From positions 64,172,159 through 64,236,158 of the forward strand of contig CM049313.1 of assembly GCA_026874595.1 (NCBI GenBank): DNA of 64,000 bases. The letters are read 5' to 3'. Under the pieces are notes generated by a model. It was not told where the DNA came from, did no database searches, and saw only the letters and a program-made list of their open reading frames with translations. This DNA is from Sipunculus nudus. Its lineage: Eukaryota > Annelida > Sipuncula > Golfingiida > Sipunculidae. Position numbers and translations under genes: made by a program. This document shows positions 35,501-42,042 of this stretch, piece after piece. The first letter of the stretch is position 1. Each line of letters opens with the position of its first letter.

Positions 35501-36897
35501 TTAATGAGATCTTGAAGTTTTTGTATGAAATTTTTTACTATTCAGGGGGGTACTTTGGGGCTTCATAGCTCAAAGGATATGGGTAACAGAGACCTAATTT
35601 CTGGTTTCCATGGAGACTTTTCATAAATCTCTCACTGTGTCAAGAATGAAGATTCTAGGTCCAGGCTTTATGTTTTTGTGCCCTGTTAACAGATGTCCAT
35701 ATCTTTAAAGGTCTCAAAAATAGAGAAAAAAATTCGTAAAAAAAACCTGAACAAATACAAGTGGTGCCACCAGTCTGCAGAAACTGATGAAACATCTCAT
35801 GATCAATATGTATGCCAAAAATCATGACCATCAGTGATGTAGTTAATGAGATCTTGAAGTTTTTGTATGAAATTTTTTACTATTCAGGGGGGTACTTTGG
35901 GGCTTCATAGCTCAAAGGATATGGGTAACAGAGACCTAATTTCTGGTTTCCATGGAGACTTTTCATAAATCTCTCACTGTGTCAAGAATGAAGATTCTAG
36001 GTCCAGGCTTTATGTTTTTGTGCCTTGTTAACAGATGTTCACATTTTTAAAGGTCTCAAAAATAGAGAAAAAAATTCGTAAAAAATCGAAAAATATAGGT
36101 GGCGCCACCAGTCTGCAGGACCTGATGGAACATCTCATGATCAATATGTATGCAAAAAATCATGACCATCAGTGATGTAGTTAATGAGATATTGAAGTTT
36201 TTGTATGAAATTTTTGACTATTCTGGGGGGTACTTTGGGGCTCCATAGCTCAAAGAATATGGGTAACAGAGACCTCATTTCTGGTTTCCAAGGAGATTTT
36301 TCATGGACCTCTTAGAATTTTTAAGTTACAAGTTTCTAGGTCCAGTGGTTTTGAATTGTTCCAGGTTAATGGACGGACGGACAGACGGACGGACGACGGA
36401 CAAAGGGTGATCCCTATAGCTCAGATGACTTACAGTCAGCTGAGCTAAAAATGAAAAGTGACTTTAAATGATGGAAATTTAATATTAAATTTTTCTTGTG
36501 GCTAAGTTTGTCAATTGTGAAATGTCTGTGAGATGAGGGTTCATGATTTGATGATACAAGTATTTTAATCATTGAAATAATAAACTTCTGGATTACAATC
36601 CTTGACCTACTAAATCTATGAAAATAAAATCTTAGCAAATGTTTCAGAGTCAACAATATAAACTTTCTTCTGTTTTTTTTTCAGGGACTTGTGGAGATGG
36701 GATTCCAGACAGCCTATGGTAGCTACCACACTTGTTACAACCGGTTTGGGCTGGCGTTCCAGACGCCTGAAGCTTACTTTGAGGAGAGGCAGTTCCGTTC
36801 ATTAGGATACATGAGGCCATTAGCCATTTGGGCAATTCAGTTTGCTGTAGAAAAGTTCCAGCCTCACTTGCTAACATCACATGATCAGGTCACATGA
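3203..36897 (+). CDS. GBA2: Non-lysosomal glucosylceramidase (beta-glucosidase 2), complete gene of 17 coding exons
   Basis: The joined exons (3203-3372, 3909-3997, 5293-5408, 6078-6302, 11603-11842, 13513-13615, 14812-14965, 15529-15654, 17020-17189, 17740-17844, 18722-18829, 19409-19560, 29291-29397, 30700-30842, 31781-31890, 33694-33885, 36685-36897) encode 840 residues; human GBA2 has 927. The family hydrolyses glucosylceramide to glucose and ceramide at the cytosolic face of ER/Golgi and plasma membranes. The N-terminal half (about 1-400) matches the beta-sandwich domain, and the rest matches the (alpha/alpha)6 catalytic domain of GH116. Counterparts of known active-site residues are all present: nucleophile Glu464 (YLEG), Asp475 (NTYD), His530 (PHDLGDP), Thr612 and acid/base Asp614 (DQTYDAW), Glu799 (TPEAY), Arg808 (FRS, equivalent to human Arg873) and Arg814 (YMRP). 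These equivalences come from memory of human and Thermoanaerobacterium GH116 numbering. The 464-614 spacing equals the human 527-677 spacing. No signal peptide or clear membrane span is seen. The start ATG at 3203 has a good context (A at -3, G at +4). The gene looks intact and functional. Confidence 0.97.
3373..3908 (+). other. GBA2 intron 1
   Basis: No recognisable repeat family or gene. Ends in a T-rich tract before the acceptor. Confidence 0.7.
3909..3997 (+). CDS. GBA2: GBA2 coding exon 2 (residues 57-87)
   Basis: Acceptor TTTACAG|ATATATG and donor TATG|GTATGT. 89 nt. Contains [12 protein letters not shown] and [10 protein letters not shown], which leads into the glycine-rich loop at the start of exon 3. 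Confidence 0.93.
3998..5292 (+). other. GBA2 intron 2
   Basis: AT-rich with many A and T homopolymers and a poly-C run at about 5161-5175. Nothing else recognised. Confidence 0.7.
5293..5408 (+). CDS. GBA2: GBA2 coding exon 3 (residues 87-125)
   Basis: Acceptor TTCTTCAG|GAGC and donor CAG|GTAGAT. 116 nt. Encodes [20 protein letters not shown], the glycine-rich signature near the N-terminus of GH116 proteins. Ends in phase 0. Confidence 0.96.
5632..5738 (-). mobile_element. tRNA-derived SINE (partial)
   Basis: On the minus strand it reads GGATGTAGCCTAGTAGTTAC (box A-like, tRNA 5' half), then a CTTAAGA anticodon-loop-like segment, then GGTTCCAACCCC (box B-like), then an A-rich tail. This is the layout of a tRNA-headed SINE, not an intact tRNA gene. 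Lies in GBA2 intron 3. Confidence 0.72.
5850..5867. repeat. Poly-G tract
   Basis: Homopolymer G run in intron 3, with a short TA tract at 5937-5953 nearby. Possible sequencing-length uncertainty. Confidence 0.8.
6078..6302 (+). CDS. GBA2: GBA2 coding exon 4 (residues 126-200)
   Basis: Acceptor ATTACAG|TTCATC and donor AAG|GTGTGA. 225 nt, phase 0 on both sides. Encodes beta-sandwich sequence including [14 protein letters not shown] and [11 protein letters not shown]. Confidence 0.96.
6303..7016 (+). other. Left part of GBA2 intron 4
   Basis: No gene or clear repeat recognised before the Helentron-like element starts near 7017. Confidence 0.6.
7017..9309 (+). mobile_element. Helentron-like non-autonomous element in intron 4
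   Basis: Starts with TTTTAGCTCAGCTGA, followed by a GTCCGTC/GTCTGTCC-rich block (about 7066-7105), and ends with GAGCGTCATGACCCATGGGT plus CACTTGTT. The body carries repeated AGGTCAAAGGTCA modules (7351, 7486, 7623). No transposase or Rep-helicase frame is visible, so it is non-autonomous or decayed. Class assigned by structure only. Confidence 0.6.
9375..11157 (+). mobile_element. Second repeat family in intron 4 with tandem modules of about 288 bp
   Basis: Starts near CCCCAGACATAGTCGATGG and ends near GCGGGTATAGTCACTTGTTT. The inside is a tandem array: the anchor TTAGTTTCTGGATGATAATT recurs at 10191, 10479 and 10768 (288-289 bp apart). Each module carries TTTTGGGGTCATGAGGTCAA and related AGGTCA repeats. 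Probably the same broad class as the CTTGTT-ended elements. Confidence 0.6.
11158..11602 (+). other. Right end of GBA2 intron 4
   Basis: AT-rich, nothing recognised apart from the acceptor tract of exon 5. Confidence 0.6.
11603..11842 (+). CDS. GBA2: GBA2 coding exon 5 (residues 201-280)
   Basis: Acceptor TTTACAG|GATTCC and donor AAG|GTAATG. 240 nt, phase 0 on both sides. Begins [15 protein letters not shown], matching the DTSLPVGVF region of vertebrate GBA2. It lies after a 5.3 kb intron filled with repeats. Confidence 0.96.
11990..13371 (+). mobile_element. Repeat family D copy 1 (intron 5)
   Basis: Tandem modules of about 280 bp: AAAATTGCTCATATCT recurs near 12467, 12747 and 13021. Contains GGTGGCGCCACC at 12556. 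The end, GCGGATACACGTAGTCACTT plus GTTGAC, matches the ends of the copies at 28080 and 30385 and, inverted, 59700. Start estimated from similarity to the copy at 29745. Confidence 0.62.
13513..13615 (+). CDS. GBA2: GBA2 coding exon 6 (residues 281-315)
   Basis: Acceptor TTTTTTTAG|AGCACC and donor ACAG|GTAAGT. 103 nt. Encodes [20 protein letters not shown], matching the human segment around AFDPDSTGQQVWQDLL. The acceptor is shared with a long polypyrimidine run. Confidence 0.94.
13640..14320. repeat. Two blocks of degenerate GAGACTGAG/CCAAGAC repeat in intron 6
   Basis: 13655-13790 and 14195-14310 share phrases such as GAGACTGAG, CCAAGACC, GACGAT(A)GGA and GGATCTGA. The DNA between and after (to 14811) holds nothing else I recognise. 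Confidence 0.5.
14812..14965 (+). CDS. GBA2: GBA2 coding exon 7 (residues 315-366)
   Basis: Acceptor GTTTTTAG|AATCAAG and donor TACAG|GTAATA. 154 nt. Includes the conserved [15 protein letters not shown]. The first part ([10 protein letters not shown]) is variable in the family. Confidence 0.94.
14966..15528 (+). other. GBA2 intron 7
   Basis: No repeat family recognised; AT-rich. Confidence 0.6.
15529..15654 (+). CDS. GBA2: GBA2 coding exon 8 (residues 366-408)
   Basis: Acceptor GTTGTAG|ATGGTAC and donor AGCAG|GTGAGT. 126 nt. Encodes [17 protein letters not shown] and [12 protein letters not shown], at the junction between the N-terminal domain and the catalytic barrel. Confidence 0.95.
16307..16690 (-). 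mobile_element. Decayed piggyBac-type MITE fragment (intron 8)
   Basis: Begins TTAA|AGGGACC at 16307, like the outer end of the 500 bp MITE at 32484-32983. 16560-16640 matches the reverse complement of its internal block (GTGTCTGTTTA...GACCGGAGGTC). The second terminus was not found. Confidence 0.5.
17020..17189 (+). CDS. GBA2: GBA2 coding exon 9 (residues 408-465), carries the catalytic nucleophile
   Basis: Acceptor TTTCAG|CAAGTTG and donor GAAG|GTCAGT. 170 nt. Starts [17 protein letters not shown], highly conserved, and ends FAYLEG. The predicted nucleophile Glu464 is the last whole codon of the exon. A serine/histidine-rich insert (about residues 439-448) replaces a variable surface loop. 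Confidence 0.96.
17216..17480. repeat. Low-complexity TTATATTATATT tract in intron 9
   Basis: Nearly pure A/T with repeated TTATATTA words. The rest of the intron (to 17739) is unremarkable. Confidence 0.8.
17740..17844 (+). CDS. GBA2: GBA2 coding exon 10 (residues 465-500)
   Basis: Acceptor TTATCAG|GGCATG and donor ATTG|GTGAGG. 105 nt. Encodes [20 protein letters not shown] with active-site Asp475, then [14 protein letters not shown]. Confidence 0.96.
18000..18510 (+). mobile_element. Decayed dispersed repeat with poly-C and GTCTGTCTGTC block (intron 10)
   Basis: CCACGGGGTGTGAG, poly-C (about 18039-18052), then TGTCTGTCTGTCTCTCTGTC and a run to GCAGGGGACATTAATTCCAC. Resembles mollusc repeats with a GTC-rich head. 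Ends are approximate. Confidence 0.5.
18722..18829 (+). CDS. GBA2: GBA2 coding exon 11 (residues 500-536)
   Basis: Acceptor GTGACAG|GCCATG and donor CCAG|GTGAGA. 108 nt. Includes [10 protein letters not shown] with His530, the counterpart of the substrate-binding histidine 66 residues after the nucleophile. Confidence 0.95.
18830..19408 (+). other. GBA2 intron 11
   Basis: AT-rich with no recognised element. Confidence 0.6.
19409..19560 (+). CDS. GBA2: GBA2 coding exon 12 (residues 536-586)
   Basis: Acceptor TATAACAG|ATGATG and donor AAG|GTAAGT. 152 nt. Encodes [20 protein letters not shown] and [10 protein letters not shown], strongly conserved. Followed by the largest intron (9.7 kb). Confidence 0.96.
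21234..23871 (+). mobile_element. Helentron-like element B nested in element A
   Basis: 5' end TTTTAGCTCAGCTGACTATA, GTCCGTC block at about 21280-21330, and 3' end CAGCTGAGCGCCGTGACCCA, then TGGATCCTTGTT. The body differs from A. It interrupts the A module in a T run: AATTTTTACAATT before and TTTCTCTATTTTTGAGAC after rebuild the normal A sequence. Confidence 0.7.
23890..24738. mobile_element. hAT-type MITE (849 bp) nested in element A
   Basis: Termini TAGGGTTGGGACG and CGTCCCAACACTA are inverted repeats with one mismatch, flanked by a perfect 8 bp duplication TTTGAGAC (23882-23889 and 24739-24746). Removing the element and one duplication restores the A module TTTTTGAGACCTTTAA. Internal CGATATCACGATATC-like repeats. 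No transposase. Confidence 0.87.
26740..28080 (+). mobile_element. Composite repeat: fragments, then family D copy 2 (intron 12)
   Basis: Begins with a decayed TACCTC(C/T)GCC-type repeat and a TGTGAGCTTATGCGATGG fragment. It continues into family D with three perfect GGTGGCGCCACC palindromes (27267, 27756, 27905) and the D-type end near 28040-28075 (GCTTGTTGAC, CATATTCTAGTTTT). Confidence 0.55.
28468..29256. mobile_element. Foldback/TIR element just upstream of exon 13
   Basis: GGCATACACGTTGCGACCCG at 28483 is matched by its reverse complement ending at 29238. The inverted repeat continues inward (ACTCA..CTCAACTCAAC) and outward about 17 bp with lower identity. The inside also pairs (ACTCAACTGGA, GGGTCG). 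Target duplication not resolved. The right end lies about 35 bp before the exon 13 acceptor. Confidence 0.72.
29291..29397 (+). CDS. GBA2: GBA2 coding exon 13 (residues 587-622), carries the acid/base
   Basis: Acceptor CTGCCAG|GCTGTG and donor GCAAG|GTAAAA. 107 nt. Encodes [21 protein letters not shown] with Thr612 and the predicted acid/base Asp614. A long TA microsatellite begins about 32 bp after the donor. Confidence 0.96.
29430..29502. repeat. TA microsatellite right after the exon 13 donor
   Basis: About 72 bp of TA with one AA interruption, then TGTGTGTA. Confidence 0.92.
29745..30390 (+). mobile_element. Repeat family D copy 3 (intron 13)
   Basis: Contains AATTATTGGGTCACATGTGA, found inverted at the right end of the 59.7-61.1 kb copy, plus TGGCACCACCT modules and the ATTTTGGAGTCATGTCATGT phrase shared with copy 1. 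Confidence 0.6.
30700..30842 (+). CDS. GBA2: GBA2 coding exon 14 (residues 622-670)
   Basis: Acceptor TTCTGCAG|TGCCTA and donor AATG|GTGAGG. 143 nt. Encodes [19 protein letters not shown] and KKLWNG, conserved in GH116. Confidence 0.95.
31036..31426 (+). mobile_element. Widespread TACCTCCGCC-type dispersed repeat (intron 14)
   Basis: Reads TTACCTCCACCAAG, then TTGTCTGTTAGCAACATTAC, TGATTAAATTTTGGGGTTGA and a 3' GAGGTCTGCACTCTCTGAGT. I recall this layout from a repeat found in many marine animals; not checked against a library. Confidence 0.6.
31781..31890 (+). CDS. GBA2: GBA2 coding exon 15 (residues 670-706)
   Basis: Acceptor TTCCATAG|GTTCTT and donor AGT|GTAAGT. 110 nt. Encodes SYYNYDSS, a histidine-rich stretch (SHHHNS) and [15 protein letters not shown]. 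Confidence 0.94.
32411..33467 (+). mobile_element. Helitron-like element H in intron 15, with nested MITE
   Basis: 5' end TTTTTATATGCCTGTCTAAG, then ACTGGACATATTATGG and TGTCCATCTGTTGTCC. The 3' end is hairpin GCACCTTTGCGGTGC followed by TCTTGTT. Interrupted by the MITE at 32484-32983. No coding capacity. Confidence 0.62.
32484..32983. mobile_element. piggyBac-type MITE (500 bp) nested in element H
   Basis: Flanked by TTAA on both sides (32480-32483, 32984-32987). Ends AGGGACATAATCA and TGATTGGGCCCCT are imperfect inverted repeats. Superfamily inferred only from the TTAA target and short TIRs. No transposase. Confidence 0.68.
33694..33885 (+). CDS. GBA2: GBA2 coding exon 16 (residues 707-770)
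   Basis: Acceptor TTTACTGCAG|GTATTC and donor GAG|GTAAGT. 192 nt, phase 0. Encodes [19 protein letters not shown], the [10 protein letters not shown] loop and [13 protein letters not shown]. Its 3' part is duplicated just downstream with a second donor at 34003, so an alternative long exon 33694-34002 stays in frame. Confidence 0.96.
33918..34007 (+). repeat. Tandem duplicate of the 3' part of GBA2 exon 16, with a second splice donor
   Basis: 90 bp match 33801-33890 with one visible mismatch (g to a in the GACACG codon) at an offset of exactly 117 bp. The copy includes the exon end and its own donor, GAG|GTAAGC. The 27 bp between the copies have no stop, so reading through the first donor adds 39 in-frame residues. 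Either a rare isoform or a silent duplicated remnant; RNA would decide. Confidence 0.93.
34008..34046 (+). mobile_element. Helentron-like 3' end abutting the exon 16 duplicate
   Basis: GCTGAGTGTCATGACCCAGG then GGTCACTTGT differs at two positions from the 3' end of element A. It begins only a few bases after the second splice donor. No matching 5' end seen close by. Confidence 0.6.
34549..36450 (-). mobile_element. Helentron-like element A' in intron 16, inverted relative of A
   Basis: Reverse complement of A: starts AACAAGTGACCCATGGGTCA and ends GACTTACAGTCAGCTGAGCT plus AAAAA. Five tandem modules of about 340 bp (anchors near 34742, 35081, 35421, 35762, 36101). 34549-34815 pairs almost perfectly with 25855-26115, and 35164-35367 with 25087-25290. 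The GTCC block is at about 36368-36395. Confidence 0.8.
36685..36897 (+). CDS. GBA2: GBA2 coding exon 17 (residues 771-840 and stop)
   Basis: Acceptor TTTTTTCAG|GGACTT; stop TGA at 36895-36897. 213 nt. Encodes [20 protein letters not shown] and [11 protein letters not shown], with Glu799, Arg808 and Arg814. The C-terminus (TSHDQVT) is shorter than the vertebrate tail, and the stop lies inside a 13 bp tandem duplication. Confidence 0.96.
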   Translation, partial: GLVEMGFQTAYGSYHTCYNRFGLAFQTPEAYFEERQFRSLGYMRPLAIWAIQFAVEKFQPHLLTSHDQVT

Positions 36898-38640
36898 TCA
36901 GGATCACCCAGACAATAGGTGAAGAGGGTCATTAGTGCATGTAGCTTCAGATAACATACTAGAAATGACAGTCACGTCTCATATGATTGCTCATTACGCA
37001 ATATAAATTTACTATAATTTATTTTCAGGTATTTTTATATTAGATGGCTTAGACATTCAATACCTCATTGAATTCCATGGCTTAATCATTAGGGGTTGAC
37101 AAAAAAAAGTCTGAGAAATAGTTCAGAAGGGAAGATCCATGTATAATGGCTGATTATCACATTTGGACTATGCAAATGAATTGCTTATATTAATTCTCAA
37201 TTCCTCTTCAGGATAGGAGGGAAGTTGAGGGGGTTATTATTATACCATTTTTCCCCATGTTTGTGCTGGATCTCAAAGATGGCTGATTTTCCAAAACAGA
37301 CCATGCTCAGAGAAATGGTCACAGATGAAGTTTGCATATTATGTTTATTTTTACCTTGATCTAATCTTCAGGGTCATGAATTCAGTTGGCTCCTTGCAAT
37401 TGCTGCTAATAAGTGCAAATCTCCAATATTATCAGATGAAAAAAAAAATAAAAAAAATCACCTGCTGATCTATATTATTTAAGAAATACCAATATGTTTA
37501 AATACATTGCCACAAAGGTGTAAGAGGGGTTATAGTAGTGCCTTTCTCTCTTTGTCAGTCTGTCCTCACTTCCATCACATGTGCTTAAGAAATGCCATTG
37601 GGAAAATGTGTTTTGGGGTGGTATCTCGCATGATATTAAGTTTCTTGGCTCAAGGTTTTTCTTAAGATGTAGTGGATAGTGAATAATGAAAATGAAATGT
37701 AAGTAATGTACATTAAAATAACCTTAAAGTTTCAACATTTGTTTATTGTAAAGTCAGGGATACTGTGGTGTCAGCATGGATTCCCGGCCTGCCACCGCCC
37801 AGTCTCATTTTCGCTGTTTTGTGTCTGTCTATCATTGCTCCTGAATATATATACATATATATTATATATATATATATAGTATGCCAAGTGTCTGAGGATA
37901 CTAAAATATTCCGATGCCTGACATTTCTAGATACAAATTTGTATTTCTTAATAACTATTCTAATAGCAAAATCAAATGCCTACAAGATATATATGTTTTT
38001 GTCATTTTTATTAAATAATTTTCTCAGTGACACCAAGAATTAATTTTGGAGATACAGTTCTTTAGATAATTTGTCTCAGTACAAGTCTCTTTTACATAAA
38101 AACTGTATATTTACTGGTAATTATTGATATTGTTTAAAACATTAGTTGGTGTATTCTTACCTCTGTCCCTGAATATATGTGTGCTATAATTTGGGGAGTA
38201 TTACTTAGGGAAGATTCTTGAAATAAGTTTTTCTCCACCACCTCCATTCCTACACTTTTCTGCTGATGAGCAGAATTTGCTTCTTTATTCCTGCATAACT
38301 TGGGAATATGTTTCCTCAGTTTCTATGACAGTTTTTTTTACAATGTAGGTGTATTTCTGGGCATTTCAGCACATTCATTTTAGCGTTCACTGAAGGCCAA
38401 TATGAATTCCCATCAGTAATCTGTTATATGTTTATAATTACAATTACATCATTTGATCTTTATGACTTTATTAGGTAACTCACCTTTCAGTGCCCATTTG
38501 CTACGTTTAAATAATTTTAACAATTATTAAGTAGATATAAATATATCCAGAAAAAGCATGGGAATATTTTATGCCTGGGAAGGTTAATGTTGGGTATGGG
38601 TACTTCCAGCTAGTCATAAGTAAAATAAATAAATCTAAAT
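36898..38640 (+). other. GBA2 3' flank, possible 3' UTR
   Basis: AT-rich with TA tracts near 37845-37880. The first AATAAA is in an A-rich run at 37447; a tandem pair is at 38624-38633. The end of the transcript is not determinable. Confidence 0.4.
38624..38633 (+). terminator. Candidate polyadenylation signals (AATAAATAAA)
   Basis: Two overlapping AATAAA hexamers about 1.7 kb after the GBA2 stop. Another AATAAA at 37447 is an equal or better candidate by distance. Confidence 0.25.
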
Positions 38641-38699
38641 AACTGACAACATTTGATTTCTTCCTTTGTTGTGTCAAGTACGTGGGTGTGTGCCTGTGT

Positions 38700-39228
38700 G
38701 GTAACATGAAGCATAATCAGTTACATGTACATGTAATAATTCCCGCCCACACAGAAATCTTGATCTCCACAGCTCGGGATAACCTCGCTAGCTTAACTTT
38801 TTCATCCTTGTCATATTTTGTCATGTTATTTATCTGATATTCATTAACGACCTATGAAAATAATTTATAAAGTAAATAAAAAAAGTGGATATAATCACAG
38901 ACTTGACCGTACGGTTTTCACACTGAAAACATTGCCAGTTTACGCCCATCAAGTCTTGAGCGACCTCTGTTGTCAAAGTCCTAAATCAATGTATACTACC
39001 AATGCCGTGACCAACCGGTGAGAGCCGATAAAATCCATAAAATTTCGTAAAAAGGTAGCGCGAAATAAATGTTAAGGTATTTAAATCGTTTATATTGTTT
39101 TATAAATGCATGGTACTGTATAATGACACTAACCAGTTAAATACATTTTTTTTCTTCAAAATTATAAAAATAGTAGGCCTAATGAATTCAGCGATCTGGT
39201 CTCTTTCTACGAGTCTGACCCTCTGTCC

Positions 39229-39274
<46 letters not shown>

Positions 39275-40140
39275 GTCAAGAATTAATGCAAACAGGTGAG
39301 CTCAGGGTTTTGTTTTTGTACTTTAATTAGTCGATTTACTTAATCAGTATAGTTGATGGTTTGTTTCTCAAAACGATACATGTATTACATGTGTGTCTCA
39401 TATTATCTTAACTATAACCAGGATGCCATTACCCCTTTAAGGAATCTTTTAATTCATTCTATCGCAAGTTTTCCATCTCAGCGTTTTCGGATCTGTAAAA
39501 AAGAAGATTCTAGCTCTGAATAAATAAGAAAAATAATATATAATTTATGGTTAAAAGGATAAAGCAGACTTGCATATTTTATATGGCATTACTGCCCACA
39601 TGGACATGTACAACAATGAGTCCATCAGAAAACACCAGAGGCCTCTGTGATTGGATATGATAAGGGTGTAAACAGAAACAAAACCGAGTCAAATTTCATT
39701 GTACCGTGCAAACTGAATTGGCGATATTGTACGTTTCAGCCGCCAGGTCTCGCTGTTTCGTTTCTTTGATTAAAGTCGCGACGTACACCTTCAAAATGCA
39801 ACGGGGATCACGTCGATATTTTATATTGTTATAGGCCTACTGACAGATGAAGCACCAACGTTAAAATTAAAATAGGTAATGCCTGAGGTAGGCAAGATGC
39901 GGCGATATTACGTCCGCAATCCCATTTATCAGTCTCTCTTTGTAAAATACTATGATGCGTTTATGAAGATAATCACTACGATATAAACATCAAAATGAAG
40001 TGCGAAAATAAGTTATATAATTTAGCCAATTTTATTTTATGTCGAAAGTCGGCGGGTAGTGACCGTACAATTGATTCCTGTGGCTTTTTTTCCTTTTTTT
40101 TTTGTTGGGGGTTTGGGGGGGGGGTAAGTTTTCCCCAAGT
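38700..40140. other. Intergenic, CpG-containing in part
   Basis: TA microsatellite at 39227-39270. 39690-39960 holds an unusual number of CpG for this window, but no open frame with splice sites I trust. Poly-G at 40115-40124. Confidence 0.4.
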
Positions 40141-40145
40141 TTTGG

Positions 40146-40868
40146 TTGAACAATTGAATATCAATTAACCAAATTCATTAGGCTTAATAATGTGCAATGC
40201 ATGATCAAAGTAAACGACTTTTATTCATTACATGTTAATACATACAGTTAACGTACTCTTGATTCTTAATTTTAAAATTTATCCTATACAGATCGCCTGC
40301 ATGCTTCAAGTAAATACGTGTGAAAAAAACGGAGCCAAGGAAAACCGGACGCCCGGTGCGTCCCCATGCACAGTTTCGCTTTATAACATCCACAGAGATC
40401 GGTCATAGGTTTGGATGGAGCTTGCCCCCGTTTGGGTTGCACAATCGAATAATTTTAATGAACCGAAAATTCATTAATTATGTGCAATGTATGATCAATG
40501 CAAACGACTTTTATTCAATATTAGTTTATAAATACAGTTACAGTAGTCTTGATTCTTAATTTTAAATTAAATCCTTTTACACATCGCATGCATGTTTGAA
40601 GTCAATTCTTATGGAAGAAATCAATCAAGAAAATGGGGACGCCCGGTGCGTCCAAACAGTTTCGCTTCATTGTATCCACAGAGACCGGTCAAGGGTTTGG
40701 ATGGAGCTTGCCCCCGTTTGGGTCTGCATTATCGAATGATTTTAATGAACCGAAAATTCATTAATTATGTGCAATGTATGATCAAAGTCAACGACTTTTA
40801 TTCAATGTTATTTTAAACATACAGTTATAATAACGTATTCTGGATTCTTAATTTTAAAATATATCCTA
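40146..40868. repeat. Tandem repeat of about 290 bp, three partial copies
   Basis: TGTGCAATG(C/T)ATGATCAA recurs at 40191, 40481 and 40768 (290 and 287 bp apart), with AACGACTTTTATTCA after each. Between the copies sits GGACGCCCGGTGCGTCC (40348, 40639), a perfect 6 bp stem with loop CCGGT, then CAGTTTCGCTT and GGTTTGGATGGAGCTTGCCC. Confidence 0.82.
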
Positions 40869-41139
40869 TGCATATCAGCAACAGAGATTACCTTATAAAT
40901 AAAAAAAAATAAAATTCAGTTTTAATATAAAGCTGTTTCATCTTCAAAAGTAACTTTCAGGGATAATCCAGGCGTAGCTCAAAACGACAGCCGGCAACGC
41001 CTGCATGCAAGTGACATTCGCGATATTCGAGTTACGTGATATTTAGAGCATACGAACTTAAACAGTCGTTCACCAGACGACACTTTATACTTGATGGTTC
41101 CTACCTATTAACATGTGGCAAGGAAATATTTAGTGTCCA

Positions 41140-41460
41140 ACTGCATGAACAGTAAATAGCTCATCAGGTTGCTTCTAGCAAATTGGCGCTGAATGCCGCC
41201 AAGCCAGGCATGACGATTGAAACGAGGCATGACTTGCCAGCCAATCACGGGCCCTGATAGGAAAGCGCTGTTGACATCTCATGCTCAGTTTGACAACCAA
41301 TCAAGGCGGAGGTTTTTCCTTTCATTTCCTCTGATTTTTTTCTGAAGACGAACTCGTCTGCAAGATCTATTAAAAGTTGCCCTCGAACTCGTTCGGAGAC
41401 AATGAATGTTCGCAATAGTTTTAACAGAAATTTATATATATACGTTGTTGATGGCAAAAT
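41140..41460. promoter_or_regulatory. CCAAT-containing GC-richer segment, possible promoter
   Basis: Two CCAATC boxes (GCCAATCACGG near 41240, ACCAATCAAGG near 41296) in CpG-containing sequence; a third ACCAATCAGG lies near 42600. No coding exon or RNA gene identified beside them. Confidence 0.22.
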
Positions 41461-41565
41461 CCTCCCTGTATAGGTTTTTTTGAGAAATGGAAATTTGGGC
41501 CTGAAACTTAAATTTCATTTATTATGAATACTTTGTCATCCTTAAAAATCGCCTTGAATTAAATA

Positions 41566-41893
41566 CAGGGGCGTCAATATAGGGGGGAAGGGGGGTATAT
41601 ATACCCCCCCCCCACTTTTTTGCAAGGGGGGGATGGCCAATGTTATCATCCCCCCCCCCCCTTTTAGAGAATAATATTATAATATTGCAAATCAAATAAA
41701 TTGATAAATAGAATTAGACTTTTCATCCATTTACTCAAAAATGTTATATCTAAACCTTGCTTTAAATTACAAAATAACTTATTTTCTATTACAGTATTAT
41801 AATTATATTATAATTATTTGAAATATGATTAAATATATAACATATAATTTATAAGTATATATATATATCATATATATATATATATATAGATTT

Positions 41894-41939
<46 letters not shown>

Positions 41940-42042
41940 GAATATGTCACTCGGAAACGCTGAAAAAGGTATATGTGTGTGTGTATTTAAATATACAAAG
42001 TCATCCCCCCCCCCCCACCCTGGAAGAAAATTGACGCCACTG
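41566..42042. mobile_element. hAT-type MITE (477 bp)
   Basis: Ends CAGGGGCGTCAAT and ATTGACGCCACTG are inverted repeats with one mismatch, flanked by perfect 8 bp duplications ATTAAATA (41558-41565, 42043-42050). Inside are C/G homopolymers and long TA tracts (41860-41937). Confidence 0.9.

Noticed and set aside
34549-36450. Autonomous transposon with a transposase or Rep-helicase
   Set aside because: No frame longer than about 95 codons and no conserved motif; the element is non-autonomous.
38255-38290. Hammerhead ribozyme-like CTGATGAGCAG motif
   Set aside because: The required GAAA and a third stem are not found at the right distance.
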